Source: Stagonosporopsis chrysanthemi
Taxonomy: Eukaryota; Ascomycota; Dothideomycetes; Pleosporales; Didymellaceae
DNA: 64,000 nucleotides
NCBI GenBank assembly: GCA_022560025.1
Contig: JAFISE010000043.1
Span: 124,001 to 188,000 of the forward strand
Reading direction: 5' to 3'
The notes beneath the pieces were generated by a model. The model did not search any database. It was not told where the DNA came from and worked only from the letters and a program-made list of their open reading frames with translations. Both the position numbers and the translations under genes were made by a program. Positions 53,123 through 64,000 of the stretch are shown here, piece by piece (the stretch's first letter is position 1; the number at the start of each line of letters is the position of its first letter).

Positions 53123-55436
53123 GAATTTCTTTTCATTGAGATGCTGGCCTTGTGCTGGTCCTTGAGGAAGAGCGTTGTTGAGTCCAGGTAGGACTGCCTA
53201 CACTTGGTGTCACGGTTGGGCGGCAAATTTTTGCGCAGAGTTTTGCGCAGCCGCTTTCTAAGGTTGGAGCACCACGATTATCGCACAACAGTTTGCACGG
53301 TCAGGGATTGCCTTGCCTCGGATTTGCGCGAGGTTGCTGTTGCTGCACTTGTCGTAGCTGCAATGCACTTGTTTTTGAGAACACACTCTGGCTGTGTGCG
53401 CAGTGGTGGCGATCATCGGAGTTGAATATGCACGGTCTCACCTCAACTCACAAAGATACTTCCATCAGGCTGCTTCATCGCAGTGCGTCTGGTCAGGAAA
53501 TCACACTCGAGTGCCTCGGTATTCTGTATGGCTAAGTGAAGCCTTTAAAATCTGCGATGCTTCATGCAAGAGTTCAATAGTGTCTGCAGCAGTCGCGAAA
53601 AATAGCAATCAGAGATCATTGGTGAGGTCTGGCTTTGGCAGATCAGTAGGTCGCAACGACGTTGCTGCCATGAGCTTCTCTGCCGCCGCCGTTGATAACC
53701 TCATTGATACCGTCATTAGGCAAACCTGGGGCCACAAGCGCGGCACGCTTGACGAGCTGCGAACGTTACACTGGCCTCTATACCGATGATCTTCTCACTT
53801 GTTCTGCGCTTGTTTCAATGAGGTGCCTTGAGCGAAAACTTTTGTAACTCCGAGGCTCCTACGTGATTCTACCCAAGTACTCACGCATAACTTGTAGCCG
53901 CATCGTCAACATTGGAAGCGACAACTCCAGACAGAAGGCACGGCAGACAGTCAGCGCGGCTTTCATCGCAGCATTTGTCACGCTCAGCAAGGCGTATACT
54001 GCACAAGACAACTCGGCTTGTGTCTGGCTGCAGATCGTCGAGGGGAGCATCATTGTTCCCTGGCTGAGCCACCCAAGCCTCGTACGTAATGCCCCTAGAG
54101 TTCCTGGTGATCTAGCAATTTCCCTCTCGAATCACCACCCATCCATCGTTCTGCACGCATATCGCGTGCCATCCGCCACAAGCATCCTAATCAGCCTCGG
54201 CATCCACAATAAGAATTTGGGTTTCAACATTAATCAACTACACTATTACGGACCCCACGAGTACATACAACGACCGTGATTATTGAGGGTGTAATAAAAA
54301 TCCCTGACCGTTCGCGTTCATCTTTTACCCTAGCACATCCAAGCATATGGGCCTTACTAAAATACGCCACACATCCCTCGCACCCACTTCCTCATCGGGA
54401 CGACCTTTGGTTATTTCCACAACCGCTCTTCGAGCAAGACAGTGAGTCGGTTGACAGCAGATACACCATTAACAGACGAATCGCAATGCATCTTCGTAAC
54501 CGTACGCACATTTGCCGGCGCTGTGCATAGCATTCTAGCGATACTGCAAATCTCGAAGTACAAATACACAAAACAGTTTCAACATGCAGTCAGTCTGAAT
54601 AGACCTTAATGTCAATAAGCAACGCGGAAGATCTACCGGGTATTATTGATCCCATCAGAATTCTGCGTCTGCTGTGGATTGCCACTCCTACTCTGGTCGC
54701 CGTGTGCCAAATACTAATGTTTGCTTCTACATATACCAGGCGTTCGGCCTCGTGTGTCAAATAGATGTGAATTGATCAAGGAATCTATAACGATCACTAC
54801 CAGAAACTGCAGTTGAGGTGCTTCTTCGGTGGTGAATTACATCACGCGCCATTGGGGGAGATGTCACCCCGCATTCCGCCACCGCGGGTTTGCTTGACTG
54901 ACACATTCCTTCTGTGGACAAGATCGCCAAGCAGGATGCTAAATGCAGGAACCTCTCTTGTTCTGGCAGGACCGGCACTTTTAGCGCAAGCAGAGCGTAA
55001 ACTCCCCGTGGTGCGGCACAGCCTCGGCCTCTGGACAACTACATACACTTCTGGTTCGAACTTGGTTCTGCATCACAATTCCCGGAGAACCTTGCAAGTA
55101 ACACTCCGGTCGGCAGGCCATTCGTGGGGTCGAGGATCGCCTTCATGGGTACGTCGATCACCCGCCGCCTTGCTGCAATTAGTATTTGCAGCGGTGCATT
55201 TCACCTTGCGTCCTCCAATGAAGTTTTGCGGATTCCACCATAGTCTACCTGCAGATAATACGAGCAGACGGCGATGAGCATATGTGCCTCGGTCGTCTGA
55301 ACGGGGACCCAAGAGCGAAGCAATGTAGGTCGCTATAAGTAGGACTATGTCTGTTGCCCTGAAAGAGATCATCAGCTCTACCACAATTCAAACATATTCG
55401 AAAGCCTCACATCGCTCTTCGCTGAGCGTCTTCATC
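53123..55436. other. gene-poor stretch downstream of U2
   Basis: 2.3 kb. Plus frames of 131 and 138 codons (53394-53789, 53863-54279) have no recognisable motif and no supporting splice structure. No tRNA box pair was found. A GGTTCGAAC at 55053-55061 lacks the rest of a tRNA. Confidence 0.45.
55334..55339 (+). promoter_or_regulatory. TATA-like box of peroxygenase-like gene
   Basis: TATAAG about 100 bp before the chosen ATG at 55437. It argues against the longer upstream start at 55347, which would leave almost no leader. Confidence 0.4.
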
Positions 55437-56708
55437 ATGCAGGCTCTTTCTCTTCTCCTTCTCTCAGCTTCTACTGTTTCGTCATACCCTTGGGTAGCCA
55501 GCCAGCCTGGTGTGGACTCCTCACTATTGGGGCGCCCTCGCAACGTGAAGAGACAGGATAGTTGCCCCTTCAACGCGAACCATCAGCCTGCGGCTCCGTA
55601 CAACTCCCAATATCCCTATACAGGTGCACGAAATGGTGCGCCAGGTACAGGCAAGGGTGGCATCAAGGTCCCTGCTGATGGTGATACTGCGCATGCTTTC
55701 CAAGCTCCAGGACCTAATGACATTCGCGGCCCATGCCCAGGCCTCAATGCTGCTGCCAATCATAATTTCCTGGCTCGCGATGGTATCACTACCTTCACTG
55801 AGCTTGTCGACGCTCAGCAGAATCTATACAACGTTGGCTGGGATCTTGCTACGCTTCTGGCCACTCTTGGCGTCGTTGCTGATGGCGACATCGTGACCGG
55901 CAAGCTCAGCATCGGCTGTGATGCCACTTCACGTACAGCTACCCTTGGTGGCGTTCTTGGCCGCCAGCCAGGCTTGAACGGCCACAACAAATTTGAGGGC
56001 GATTCCTCACTCACTCGCAACGACTACTTCACTCACAACGGCGATAATTACTCATTCAACGGCACCCTCTTTAAGCGGATGAAGGAGGTCGCAGACCGTG
56101 TATCGGGCGGCAACTTCGACCGCAACACACTCGCCGCGTATCGCAGCCAGCGATATGACGAGTCTGTCCAGGAGAACCCCAACTTCTTCTTCGGCCCGCT
56201 TGCCCTCTTGCTCTACGGTGCTGCATCCTTCTTGTACGAGCTCTTTCCTAGCTACGGTCCCGAGGGTGTACCCGACCTGAAGACCATCTCCTCATTCTTC
56301 GGTACCACTCAAGACTCGAATGGCAATTGGCAGACAGGCCCCGAGCGCATTCCAGATAACTGGTTCAACCGACGCGCACCCTACACCAACAACGATGTCA
56401 CTCTCGAGATTCTGGCTCAGTATGTCCAGTACCCTAAGCTGTTCGGCGGAAACGTCGGCACGAACAACTTCGATGCCCTCTCCACGCCGTTTGGTCTTAT
56501 CCGCGATGGCAAGCTTCCTGATGCCGCTACTGCCTCTGATGTTCTGTGCCTGCTATACCAGCTCGGCACTCAACCTGTTCCTTCAAGTTTGTCGGTCGTC
56601 ACTACATTGCCCCTCTCACTCCTGAATTGGTCTGTGGGCAAGTTGAATCCGGTTTTCAAGAACGCTGGTTGTGCTCTTCGACCTGACCAGACTGCACCTC
56701 CCGCTTAA
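55437..56708 (+). CDS. secreted heme-thiolate peroxidase (chloroperoxidase/UPO family)
   Basis: One exon, 423 residues from the ATG at 55437, which begins a signal peptide (M-Q-A-L-S-L-L-L-L-S) followed by a K-R processing site near residue 39. The heme-ligand motif G-P-C-P-G-L-N-A-A-A-N-H has its Cys at about residue 100. The metal-site motif E-G-D-S-S-L-T-R is at 187-194, and N-P-N-F-F-F-G-P then L-L-Y-G-A-A-S-F-L-Y-E-L-F-P follow. Family enzymes use H2O2 to halogenate or oxygenate organic compounds. At the place where the Agrocybe enzyme has its acid-base Arg and Glu (F-R-x4-Y-G-E) this protein has Leu/Ala and Ala, so its chemistry may differ. Confidence 0.9.
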   Translation: MQALSLLLLSASTVSSYPWVASQPGVDSSLLGRPRNVKRQDSCPFNANHQPAAPYNSQYPYTGARNGAPGTGKGGIKVPADGDTAHAFQAPGPNDIRGPCPGLNAAANHNFLARDGITTFTELVDAQQNLYNVGWDLATLLATLGVVADGDIVTGKLSIGCDATSRTATLGGVLGRQPGLNGHNKFEGDSSLTRNDYFTHNGDNYSFNGTLFKRMKEVADRVSGGNFDRNTLAAYRSQRYDESVQENPNFFFGPLALLLYGAASFLYELFPSYGPEGVPDLKTISSFFGTTQDSNGNWQTGPERIPDNWFNRRAPYTNNDVTLEILAQYVQYPKLFGGNVGTNNFDALSTPFGLIRDGKLPDAATASDVLCLLYQLGTQPVPSSLSVVTTLPLSLLNWSVGKLNPVFKNAGCALRPDQTAPPA

Positions 56709-57241
56709 ACTCGTTGATGCTTGAATAGGTTGAAGAGCTTTCGCGCTCTCCCTTTTCGCACTGAGGGAAGTTCACTTCAAGACTGAAATATAGTATTCCA
56801 AGAAGAAAGCGTTTTTTCTTGGCGGCGACGAGACGATGATTGATAGTCAGACATTCGATTCATAGTGCTAGCAAACTGGACGTTGGTAGTAAATTGTCGT
56901 TGAACTAGAGATTTTGATGCCAAAATCCTCGTTGACATGCTTGATACATCTCACAATTTGTGACCTTCGTACAAGATTGGAGAGTTCTTGTGAGCTGGAG
57001 GGTTGGTTGTGGTATTAATCCATGTCTGTGTATTCGAAGAATAAGTCGAATGAATGCGCAGGAGTTACGGCCACCTCTCGAACGGTAACTTCACTCTATC
57101 CGTGTTCTAGTAGTCAATCCACTTCGACTTTATAAGTGGTAGTTGCTGGTTCATTGATAGACTCGTCAACAAACAGTAAGTCCCTACATTGCTGCCAATT
57201 TTTTCATGAAGATGTCCGTGAGTTTGATGTAAAAATGGGGT
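56709..57241. other. intergenic between convergent genes
   Basis: Shared 3' flank, 533 bp, A/T-rich. No gene is seen. Confidence 0.4.
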
Positions 57242-57760
57242 TCAAGTTCTACTGGGCCAGACCGCAGGCGAATCATACGCAGGCGGCGCATCAGATGGCG
57301 GTGGGGCATCGGGCAACGGTCGATTCGCCATCAACCACTGCCTTCTCGTTTCGGGCGTCGTAGGATAAGCAGGTGCTGGTAGCTGGTACATCGGAGGGGC
57401 TGGTTCGCCCTCTCTCGCTTCTCTCTCTCTCCTTGCCTCCCGCTCGATTCCACCTTCCCAGCCCCGCGACACTCTGGCTTCCCTCGCCATCCTCGATCGT
57501 CTCTCTACGGCAGTTTCGCGGTATGCCGCCCGGCCATGCCATCCTCCGTACACCCGTCGTTGCTCAGCTCGCTGACCTTCTAGGTCTTGCTGAAATTGTC
57601 CATGTTCGCTTTTACACCGGTGAATACAGATTGTTGTGATGAGGATGAGCGCGAATACACCGCAGAGAACGCCAATGAGAAGGCCCGTCCTTTGGCGACC
57701 TGAGATGTCTCCGTAGGTTGCTCGTGCAAATACTCGGGCGTATGACGTGGTGTTGGCCAT
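57242..57760 (-). CDS. small single-pass membrane protein with PPxY motif
   Basis: One exon, 172 residues. A short N-terminal part precedes a membrane helix at about 26-47 (L-L-I-G-V-L-C-G-V-F-A-L-I-L-I-T-T-I). A cytoplasmic tail very rich in Arg and Glu (R-E-A-R-R-E-R-E-A-R-E) follows, then a Pro-rich end with D-A-P-P-A-Y-D-S-P. P-P-A-Y fits the PPxY motif bound by Rsp5-type ubiquitin ligases, and fungal adaptors of similar layout exist. Not recognised as a named family; the adaptor role is inference. Confidence 0.7.
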   Translation of the reverse strand: MANTTSYARVFARATYGDISGRQRTGLLIGVLCGVFALILITTICIHRCKSEHGQFQQDLEGQRAEQRRVYGGWHGRAAYRETAVERRSRMAREARVSRGWEGGIEREARREREAREGEPAPPMYQLPAPAYPTTPETRRQWLMANRPLPDAPPPSDAPPAYDSPAVWPSRT

Positions 57761-59017
57761 GGTTTGTGAAGAAGGGTCGTTTGAAATAAATGGTTGATAG
57801 TGTTCTACGTCCTCGATGAGATTATGGAGGACGTGATTGATGATGCGGTTGATGTTGCTCTCGGATGATGTGGTGTTGCTCCATGGACGTGAGATCTTGA
57901 TGTTGCGGTGAGTGCGCGTATGTGTTACCTTTTATACAATCCTTTAGAAGGCATCACAACCAGGCCCCCCGTTTGGAGGTGGCTCCACTGTGTCGACTAA
58001 GCCTCGCACATGGCTTCCCATGTTATCTTGTGAGCAGGGTTACAGATATCTGCGTATTGAAGAGCTCTGTCATTGGCTTGGCTATGGCTCACGTGCGGCT
58101 GTGTTGGGCTGAGGCAACGGCTATGCGGCTCCAGAGTGGGAGGCCCCATGGTTCCCAGGCCGGAGATAGTTGTAAGGCTGTTCTGCGAGTCGTTGTCACT
58201 AAACACCCGGCGGAGCTCAGCGGCGCTCTTTAGAGAATGTTGGTTCAACAACATTAGGCTTTCAGGCATGCCTTGTTCGAAGAACGGTTGCGTGGCATTT
58301 GATGGGACAGGGCTGTCCATACACTCATGGTGAACACATTGTGAAATTTACACTGAAACCTGCACAAGACCAAACAAAGCCAGGGCTGGATACGGGCTGT
58401 CATAATAGCATGACTTCCATGTGCGTCACCTAACCAGTCTGCAGTCGCTACAAGCCGCATTCTGCATGACTTCTCCGCGGCGTCAGAAGCCTAAAGTAGA
58501 GCAACAATTGCTTATAACCCGATGGAACTAGCGTCGACATCACCGTGGACTGTGCATTCAAACTGTCTTTGTATTTGTAGATTGTCTGCTTTTTCAAAGT
58601 AGGAAGAGGTGATGCTCCTTGTTTGGTGCTAGACAGGAATCAGGAACCCGCGTTGATTAGCCCAGAGTTGGGTGTGTGAGCCGGATGTAGGTCTTTCAAG
58701 CTCTTGGATCTCCAAAAGGCCTGTACACATTCACCTTGATCTGGACAGTTTCGTACACCGATGTTGTGCTGTAAATGTGAGGGTATGGAGATAAATGGCA
58801 CTGGCGTCGAGTTCGTGAGTGTGCCTGCCAAGGCCGCCGCGACCTCCGAGTGACCGCATAGCTCCCCCGAAGCTCCAGCCTCCAGCCTCCACTTGCGACC
58901 CCGCCAAGTTCCGCCTGAGGTACTCAGCCTACTGCTGCTCTTTCGCCTCGAATCGCCTTGATACTCGCTTTCAGACCGCACCTCGCGGCCGCCTCCAAAG
59001 TGCTCTAGGCAGCCACA
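57761..59017. other. intergenic
   Basis: 1.26 kb between the divergent PPxY protein and VPS29 genes. Frames are short; no RNA gene was recognised. Confidence 0.4.
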
Positions 59018-59830
59018 ATGGCTTCGCGACTGGTGCTGGTCCTTGGCGACCTATTCATTCCAGATCGCGCTGCAGTATGTCATTCTAATACGAGTATGCC
59101 GCGCTTGACCTCACCAACTTACAGGCCAAATAGGACATCCCAGCGAAGGTACGAGCTGCCCGAGACTCACCACCACCACTTCCACCAGCCAACCCCGCGC
59201 CCCAGCCCTAATAGCACCGCGACTTACACTCTGCAGTTCAAAAAGCTTCTTGCGCCCGGCAAGATTGGACAGATTCTTTGTCTCGGGAACATCACAGACC
59301 GCGAAACATACGAGTTCTTGCGCGGCATAGCGCCCGACCTACAAATCGTCAAGGGCGACTTCGATGTCGAAGCGCCAAACCTCGCTCTCTCTAAAGTCGT
59401 CACGCATGGATCGCTGCGCATAGGCTTCACACATGGTCACACAATCATACCGCCCGGCGATGGCGACAGCTTACTGATTGCTGCTCGGCAGATGGATGTT
59501 GACATCCTGCTATGGGGTGGCACGCACAAATTTGAGGCATACGAGATGGAGGGCAAATTCTTCGTGAACCCAGGTAGCGCAACAGGTGCCATGACGACAG
59601 GCTGGTGGACGGAAGACGAAGACCCCACACCGAGCTTTGTGCTCATGGACGTAAGTATCTCAGTGAGCGGGCGGGCTGCGCAATTGTGTCACGACCGGCT
59701 AACAACGGAGCAGGTCCAAGGTGACGTTCTTGTGCTTTACGTATACCAGCTTCGAAAAGACGCGGAGGGGAACGAGAACGTCGCAGTGGAGAAGGTTTCG
59801 TTCAGGAAGAATGGTGGCGGCGCGGCGTAG
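59018..59830 (+). CDS. VPS29: retromer subunit VPS29, with a 15-nt micro-exon
   Basis: Exons are 59018-59074, 59134-59148, 59237-59650 and 59714-59830 (introns 59, 88, 63 nt), giving 200 residues. It reads M-A-S-R-L-V-L-V-L-G-D-L-F-I-P, then D-I-P-A-K from the 15-nt exon, F-K-K-L-L-A-P-G-K-I-G-Q-I-L-C-L-G-N, V-K-G-D-F-D, T-H-G-H, G-G-T-H and N-P-G-S-A-T-G-A, the metallophosphoesterase-like fold. In VPS29 this fold is a scaffold binding VPS35 rather than an enzyme. Retromer returns receptors from endosome to Golgi. All four exons are phase 0. Confidence 0.95.
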   Translation: MASRLVLVLGDLFIPDRAAVCHSNTSMPRLTSPTYRPNRTSQRRYELPETHHHHFHQPTPRPSPNSTATYTLQFKKLLAPGKIGQILCLGNITDRETYEFLRGIAPDLQIVKGDFDVEAPNLALSKVVTHGSLRIGFTHGHTIIPPGDGDSLLIAARQMDVDILLWGGTHKFEAYEMEGKFFVNPGSATGAMTTGWWTEDEDPTPSFVLMDVSISVSGRAAQLCHDRLTTEQVQGDVLVLYVYQLRKDAEGNENVAVEKVSFRKNGGGAA

Positions 59831-60633
59831 GCATGAGTCTGAGTTAATAGACGGCAATGAAGAGGACCTTCCAGACTTGCTGCACCAAGCAGCGGTGAGG
59901 ACGTGTTCGGGAATAAGCATCGTCCCAACTTTCAGCCGATACTAGGCCATTACTTACGACACGTTAGCGTGGAAGATTGGAGGCATATTGTAGTCGCGTA
60001 TTCCGCTGGCTGCCTTTGCAGCGTTCAAACGAAGCTAAACATCTTCTAAGCTCTTCGATGCAGTACATGACGCAGCGATGAGGACCTAGCAATGCAGTGG
60101 CCTCGGTGCCTTTCCCAATAATTCAGCCAACGTCTCACTGCGTGCATGTTACAGGGCTGCAAGTTCGAAAATCCGTCCAAGCAAACGACGGTCGCGGTAC
60201 ATTGCCAACGAATCAGAACAATGCGCACACGCAAGGAGCATCGAGTCCTCTCTGCTGTGCCACGGAGGCTGCATGGCAGATTGCTCGCGGTTAGTCGCAG
60301 TATCTACGTAACTCAAGCTGCACAACGGGCATGATATTCAGACACGTAGCCACTGCACATTTGTGCATATCTGTGTCTCCTATTCTGATGGAACCCCTGA
60401 AGATAGACCCTGTAGCTCCACCGAGGCCCATGCGAGCGTCCATTTTGGATATACCCCACATTCTGTCAATTACGCCGTACTTGCGACGCTGGGCGAATGG
60501 TGGTCTGACCGTCATCCGGTGAGGCTCCGTGACACCGCGCAACTCTCGTCGTACAGCTGGCAACTCGGCTCGAGCAAGCAAGCTTTTGTCTCGTACGGCG
60601 TGGAAATCCTTCCGACGTGCATTCCACTCCGCA
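59831..60633. other. intergenic between convergent genes
   Basis: 803 bp, the 3' flank of VPS29 and MET22. No feature is recognised. Confidence 0.4.
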
Positions 60634-61764
60634 TCACTCTTGTCTCCAAGCGAGAACTTCCTTCACAGCCTGTTCCACCTTCTCGAACACGGATGGTAGC
60701 GCGGCTATCATGCCATAATTGCGCTCCCCTGAAATGTGACGGCCCTGTGCGTAGTCGATGTCCCCACCGTTGAAGTCTTTGATCAGTCCACCAGCTTCGG
60801 TGAAGAGAAGATGGCCACCGGCGTGATCCCATACGCACGTGTATCTGTCGGCTGTCTTTGAAATGCGGACCATGACATCCGCACATCCAAGAGCAAGTGT
60901 TGCGTGCTTAATCTGTTGGGCCCAGATGATCGTCCCCGGCCAGCGCGAACCGAGTAGCTCGCACACAGCCTTGTGCTCTGCTTGCGACAGACTCGTTTTG
61001 CCCAATGTGCTCTCTACAAAGTTGAGCTCATCGGCCTTCTTCTCGGGCAAGGCGCTCAGCTCGATCTTGCGCGCGTCTCCCCAGCCGTGTTCTGTCATGC
61101 TTCTAACATATGTGCCTTCGCCCTTGACTGCAGATACTACAACTCCATAGCCTTGTTCATCTACAAGGTCTTCATGCACTCTGCTGTGGCCCAACGGCCC
61201 ATGAACATCGAAAGCCAGATTTGGACATCCAATGACTCCGACCGCCTGCTTGCCATCGACCAGCAAGCATAGACACACGGCATACTGTTGACCCTTCATG
61301 AATGTCGCGGTGCCGTCTACAGGATCCATGACCCAGACCCGGCCCCGGGCCGTCTGCTCTCCTTTGCCGCCGCGATCAATGAGTTCGAACATTTCCTCTT
61401 TGCTGTCCGGGAACACAAGCGTCTGTGCACCGGCCGCTTCTTTCTTCTGCGCATCGCCATTCTCGGACCGCGATGCATGCAATGCTTTTGCGCGTAGTAC
61501 AAGTTCCCACACTCTATCCGCTAGCGCAGCATCGGAGCGCAGCGCATCTGCGCTCTCCTCGCCGAGGAACTCGTCGTCCGGATAGACAGCGTGTATTGCG
61601 CTGATGAGGAGAGCCTGGGCCGCGAAATCGGCAATGGTCACAGGAGTGTCGTCGGCTTTCGACTCGGCGGAGACATTATTTTTCAGCGACCGAAGCACAG
61701 ACTTCGTGAGGATGGAGGCATTGTGGACGGCGCTGAGGGCGAGGCTGAGCTCGGCGGTATACAT
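60634..61764 (-). CDS. MET22: 3'(2'),5'-bisphosphate nucleotidase
   Basis: One exon, 376 residues from the ATG at 61764; the longer frame to 61815 begins without ATG. Inositol-monophosphatase-fold motifs: D-D-T-P-V-T-I-A-D, the metal ligands in G-E-E-S-A-D (about 69-73), M-D-P-V-D-G-T-A-T-F and W-D-H-A-G-G-H-L-L. Met22/Hal2 converts PAP to AMP and PAPS to APS in the cytosol. It is needed for sulfate assimilation and is the classic lithium/sodium-sensitive salt-tolerance target; PAP also inhibits Xrn exonucleases. The gene is a normal length with no missing motif. Confidence 0.95.
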   Translation of the reverse strand: MYTAELSLALSAVHNASILTKSVLRSLKNNVSAESKADDTPVTIADFAAQALLISAIHAVYPDDEFLGEESADALRSDAALADRVWELVLRAKALHASRSENGDAQKKEAAGAQTLVFPDSKEEMFELIDRGGKGEQTARGRVWVMDPVDGTATFMKGQQYAVCLCLLVDGKQAVGVIGCPNLAFDVHGPLGHSRVHEDLVDEQGYGVVVSAVKGEGTYVRSMTEHGWGDARKIELSALPEKKADELNFVESTLGKTSLSQAEHKAVCELLGSRWPGTIIWAQQIKHATLALGCADVMVRISKTADRYTCVWDHAGGHLLFTEAGGLIKDFNGGDIDYAQGRHISGERNYGMIAALPSVFEKVEQAVKEVLAWRQE

Positions 61765-64000
61765 TGTAGCTGTGATGTTTTTCAAAAACTCAAATGGTGG
61801 GAACAATGTGAGCAAGGTCAGCGACGGCGAGTTTTTGGTTTTTGGTGGAGTGCTAGTTGAACATCATGTGCTTGGCGAAAGTCATACTTGTCCGACTCCA
61901 TTTCGTGCTTTCTCTACGAGAAAGCTTGTGTATTTTGCCGATCAGATTTATATGCTACCCTCACTATCTCAGTGCGCTTTACAATTGCTGCAGAACATAA
62001 TTAAAGTCCATACTCTCAAGAATAGAGAGGAGTAAACACTACGTGTCTGCGCGGAACACTTGGAAAAAAAGTGTCAGAGTTGTAGCCCGACTTGTGGAAC
62101 TACTGTTCCCACTGACGACCACTGTAAAGAAACGAGCCTCTTTGTGTTCTTGCTTCTGACTGTACAAAGTGATAGCTCGAGAGAATTATATTGCAGTGGC
62201 CACGCAATTGGCTCGTGCCAGAAACAGAGCCTGTTGATACGTTGCACGCTAGGGTTTGGCGCGCCATGAGAACAAACAACAAGCCGCAACTCAGGGCCGA
62301 TTGAAAGCCTTTTGATTCTTCAAGTCGAAATTGGTTGAGTTGTGCTCAGGTACGCTTCATGCCGCGCGCCGTCAGAGGCTCAGGGTCGCCCTTAGAACGG
62401 GAACGGGAACGGGAGCGATGAAGGAAGGTCGGCCCGAGTCGGGAGATTCACGCTCCAGGCGAGGCTGCGAGGCTGGTTATTGATTGCTATAACAGGCTGG
62501 TCGTGATCCGTGCTCCAATGTTTGGTGACACTGCATTTGGAAGTGGATTTCTATTGTGCTGTGAGCCAGCAGGAGAGACATTTTGCAAGGCCAAGGCCGC
62601 CGTCCTGCAAAGTGCGCATTGCAAGTATTCGTACACTGTACATGCGCGCAAACGATCTGTCTAATGGGGTGCACAGCTACTGAGGCCGAGCATATGCGTG
62701 AGCTGCATGCTGCAGCACACGCGGATTGGACGTTGACTGTCATCAGCATGCATAGCTGCTACCTGCTTTGTCCACAGAAGTCCTTCAACGTTTCAAGATG
62801 CTGTTGGTGTATCGAGTACAGGGTTCTCCACTGATGCTTCCCGTACCAAGTCTCAATGAGACTGGTGGCCGCCGCATTTGTGGGGTAATGCGTGATAGGC
62901 ACATCTGCGCATCCTCGCGGTGTTTCTTCAGGCAACCGCGGCCGAGATGTACTCCACTCTTTGCATGTGTGCCACGCGGACTCTGCTGAGTCGTGTTACG
63001 GCCAACTGCGATCGTCAGTATCAGTACTTATGGTTCAGTCCATAGTGAGGGGTCCGCGAGTCGTGAAGCTCGTTAACCGCGATCAATTGATATCGAGATA
63101 AGAGTATATTGCGCTTGCCGTTCCTGCAGCCAGTCGACACGACGATGCCTTCCGTAAAGGTTGCGTGCTGGACCTTAGTTGAGCAGCGTGGGGGTGTTTG
63201 GGCAGTCGCCTGCACCGTCCTCGTATCTGACAGACGAATGAGCATTCCAAGCTCACCTGCAAGTGACGCCTCTGGCGTTCCTGTGGGAACTAAACTTTGC
63301 AGGCATTTGACAAGCTGCAGGGACAAATATCGCTGCGCCCTTCACTCGTTTGGTCAGATGGCAAGGCAACAGGCATGATCGTTATCTCGCTTCCTGAGGC
63401 GAAGAGTGCTCGAGGCGCGCTGAGAGATGAGCATCCTGACAGATTCGCTAGCCGTGAACAGCGGCAAGGCCTACCAAACAGGCGTTCCTCGTTAAGCACT
63501 GCTCGTTTCTGACCACCGATCAATACTGCCTCGCCCTCGCCGTATGCCTGAAGTGGACGACGAGGTCCGAGCGAGACCAAATTGGTGCGCATGGCCGATG
63601 GTCAGCCTAGTCGGACAGCCTGAGGGCAGCAAGAACCTCCCCTATGCCTGAGGCGTTGCAGACTTTTCTGCTGAGACAGCGAGCGTGCTGATCTCCACGG
63701 AAAGGGTTGCGCGCTGAACACCCTGGAGGGCTGTTGAGGGTGCCGGGGACGGCAGCGCTGCTCTCCTTGCGGCAATGCGGCGCAGGCCAGACGCACCCAT
63801 ATCATGTGCTCTAGATGACCACGGAACGAATCTGGCGCCGAAGCGAGCATTTATTGCCGTGATAGCGACAATCGACGTCTGTCTCGGTGGCGCCATGGAC
63901 GGTGGCTTGATGACTCGAGGCTGATGAACAGGGCCGACGCACATTCCAGCAAGAAAATTTGTAGCTTACGAGAGACTGAGCGAAAACTATGAGACGCGCA
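61765..64000. other. no gene recognised to window end
   Basis: 2.2 kb upstream of MET22. Both strands hold only short overlapping frames without family motifs. A small run of GGGAAC units is at about 62397-62414. The MET22 promoter should lie at the left end. Confidence 0.4.

Noticed and set aside
53394..54279. 131- and 138-codon plus frames downstream of U2
   Set aside because: No recognisable domain, no splice structure or codon pattern; similar frames occur on the other strand.
55020..55090. tRNA-like GGTTCGAAC box
   Set aside because: No box A, acceptor stem or anticodon arm at the right spacing.

Overview
This is a gene-dense nuclear segment of a filamentous ascomycete. The signs are many short GT-AG introns (mostly 46-70 nt) with CTAAC/CTGAC-like branch points, TATA and CPC1/GCN4-type promoter motifs, and fungus-specific genes (VTC5-type SPX protein, AXL2, STF2, MET22, LysM and unspecific-peroxygenase-like secreted proteins). 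The gene set suits Pezizomycotina, most likely Dothideomycetes; that class assignment is inference.

Layout. 1-1833: the 3' part of a LysM-repeat secreted protein and an unrecognised secreted protein on the opposite strand. 3336-6075: VTC5-like vacuolar SPX/VTC protein. 8385-15000: ILV6, a divergent KH-domain splicing-factor-like gene, and ACO2 (mitochondrial aconitase/homoaconitase family). 15395-21537: mitochondrial resolvase CCE1, a small secreted Cys protein, a Mid2-like wall sensor, a PQ-loop transporter. 22021-29623: asparagine synthetase, SCS2/VAP, a UBA-UBX protein, a RecQ-family helicase. 30006-37747: GNAT acetyltransferase, AXL2, DRE2, STF2. 38323-48733: SWC4, a palmitoylated casein kinase 1, NUP133. 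49264-51737: an SDR and an alpha-type p24 protein. 51738-55436 is protein-gene-poor but carries the U2 snRNA gene. 55437-61764: a peroxygenase-like secreted protein, a small PPxY membrane protein, VPS29 and MET22. I see no gene in 61765-64000.

Most interesting: RNA processing. (1) The U2 snRNA gene at about 52886-53122 is split by a canonical 55-nt spliceosomal intron (52918-52972), placed exactly before the GUAGUA branch-point-recognition sequence, so U2 appears to be needed to splice its own precursor. (2) AXL2 contains what reads as a [D1,2] stwintron, an intron nested in the donor of another intron. (3) ACO2 requires a GT-TG intron to build its Fe-S C-G-P-C motif. (4) The STF2 start codon is assembled by splicing (A|TG). 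(5) VPS29 has a 15-nt micro-exon. The window has no operons, CRISPR or recognisable transposons. Exon joins were deduced by eye from reading-frame continuity, splice signals and remembered family motifs; none was tested with transcripts.
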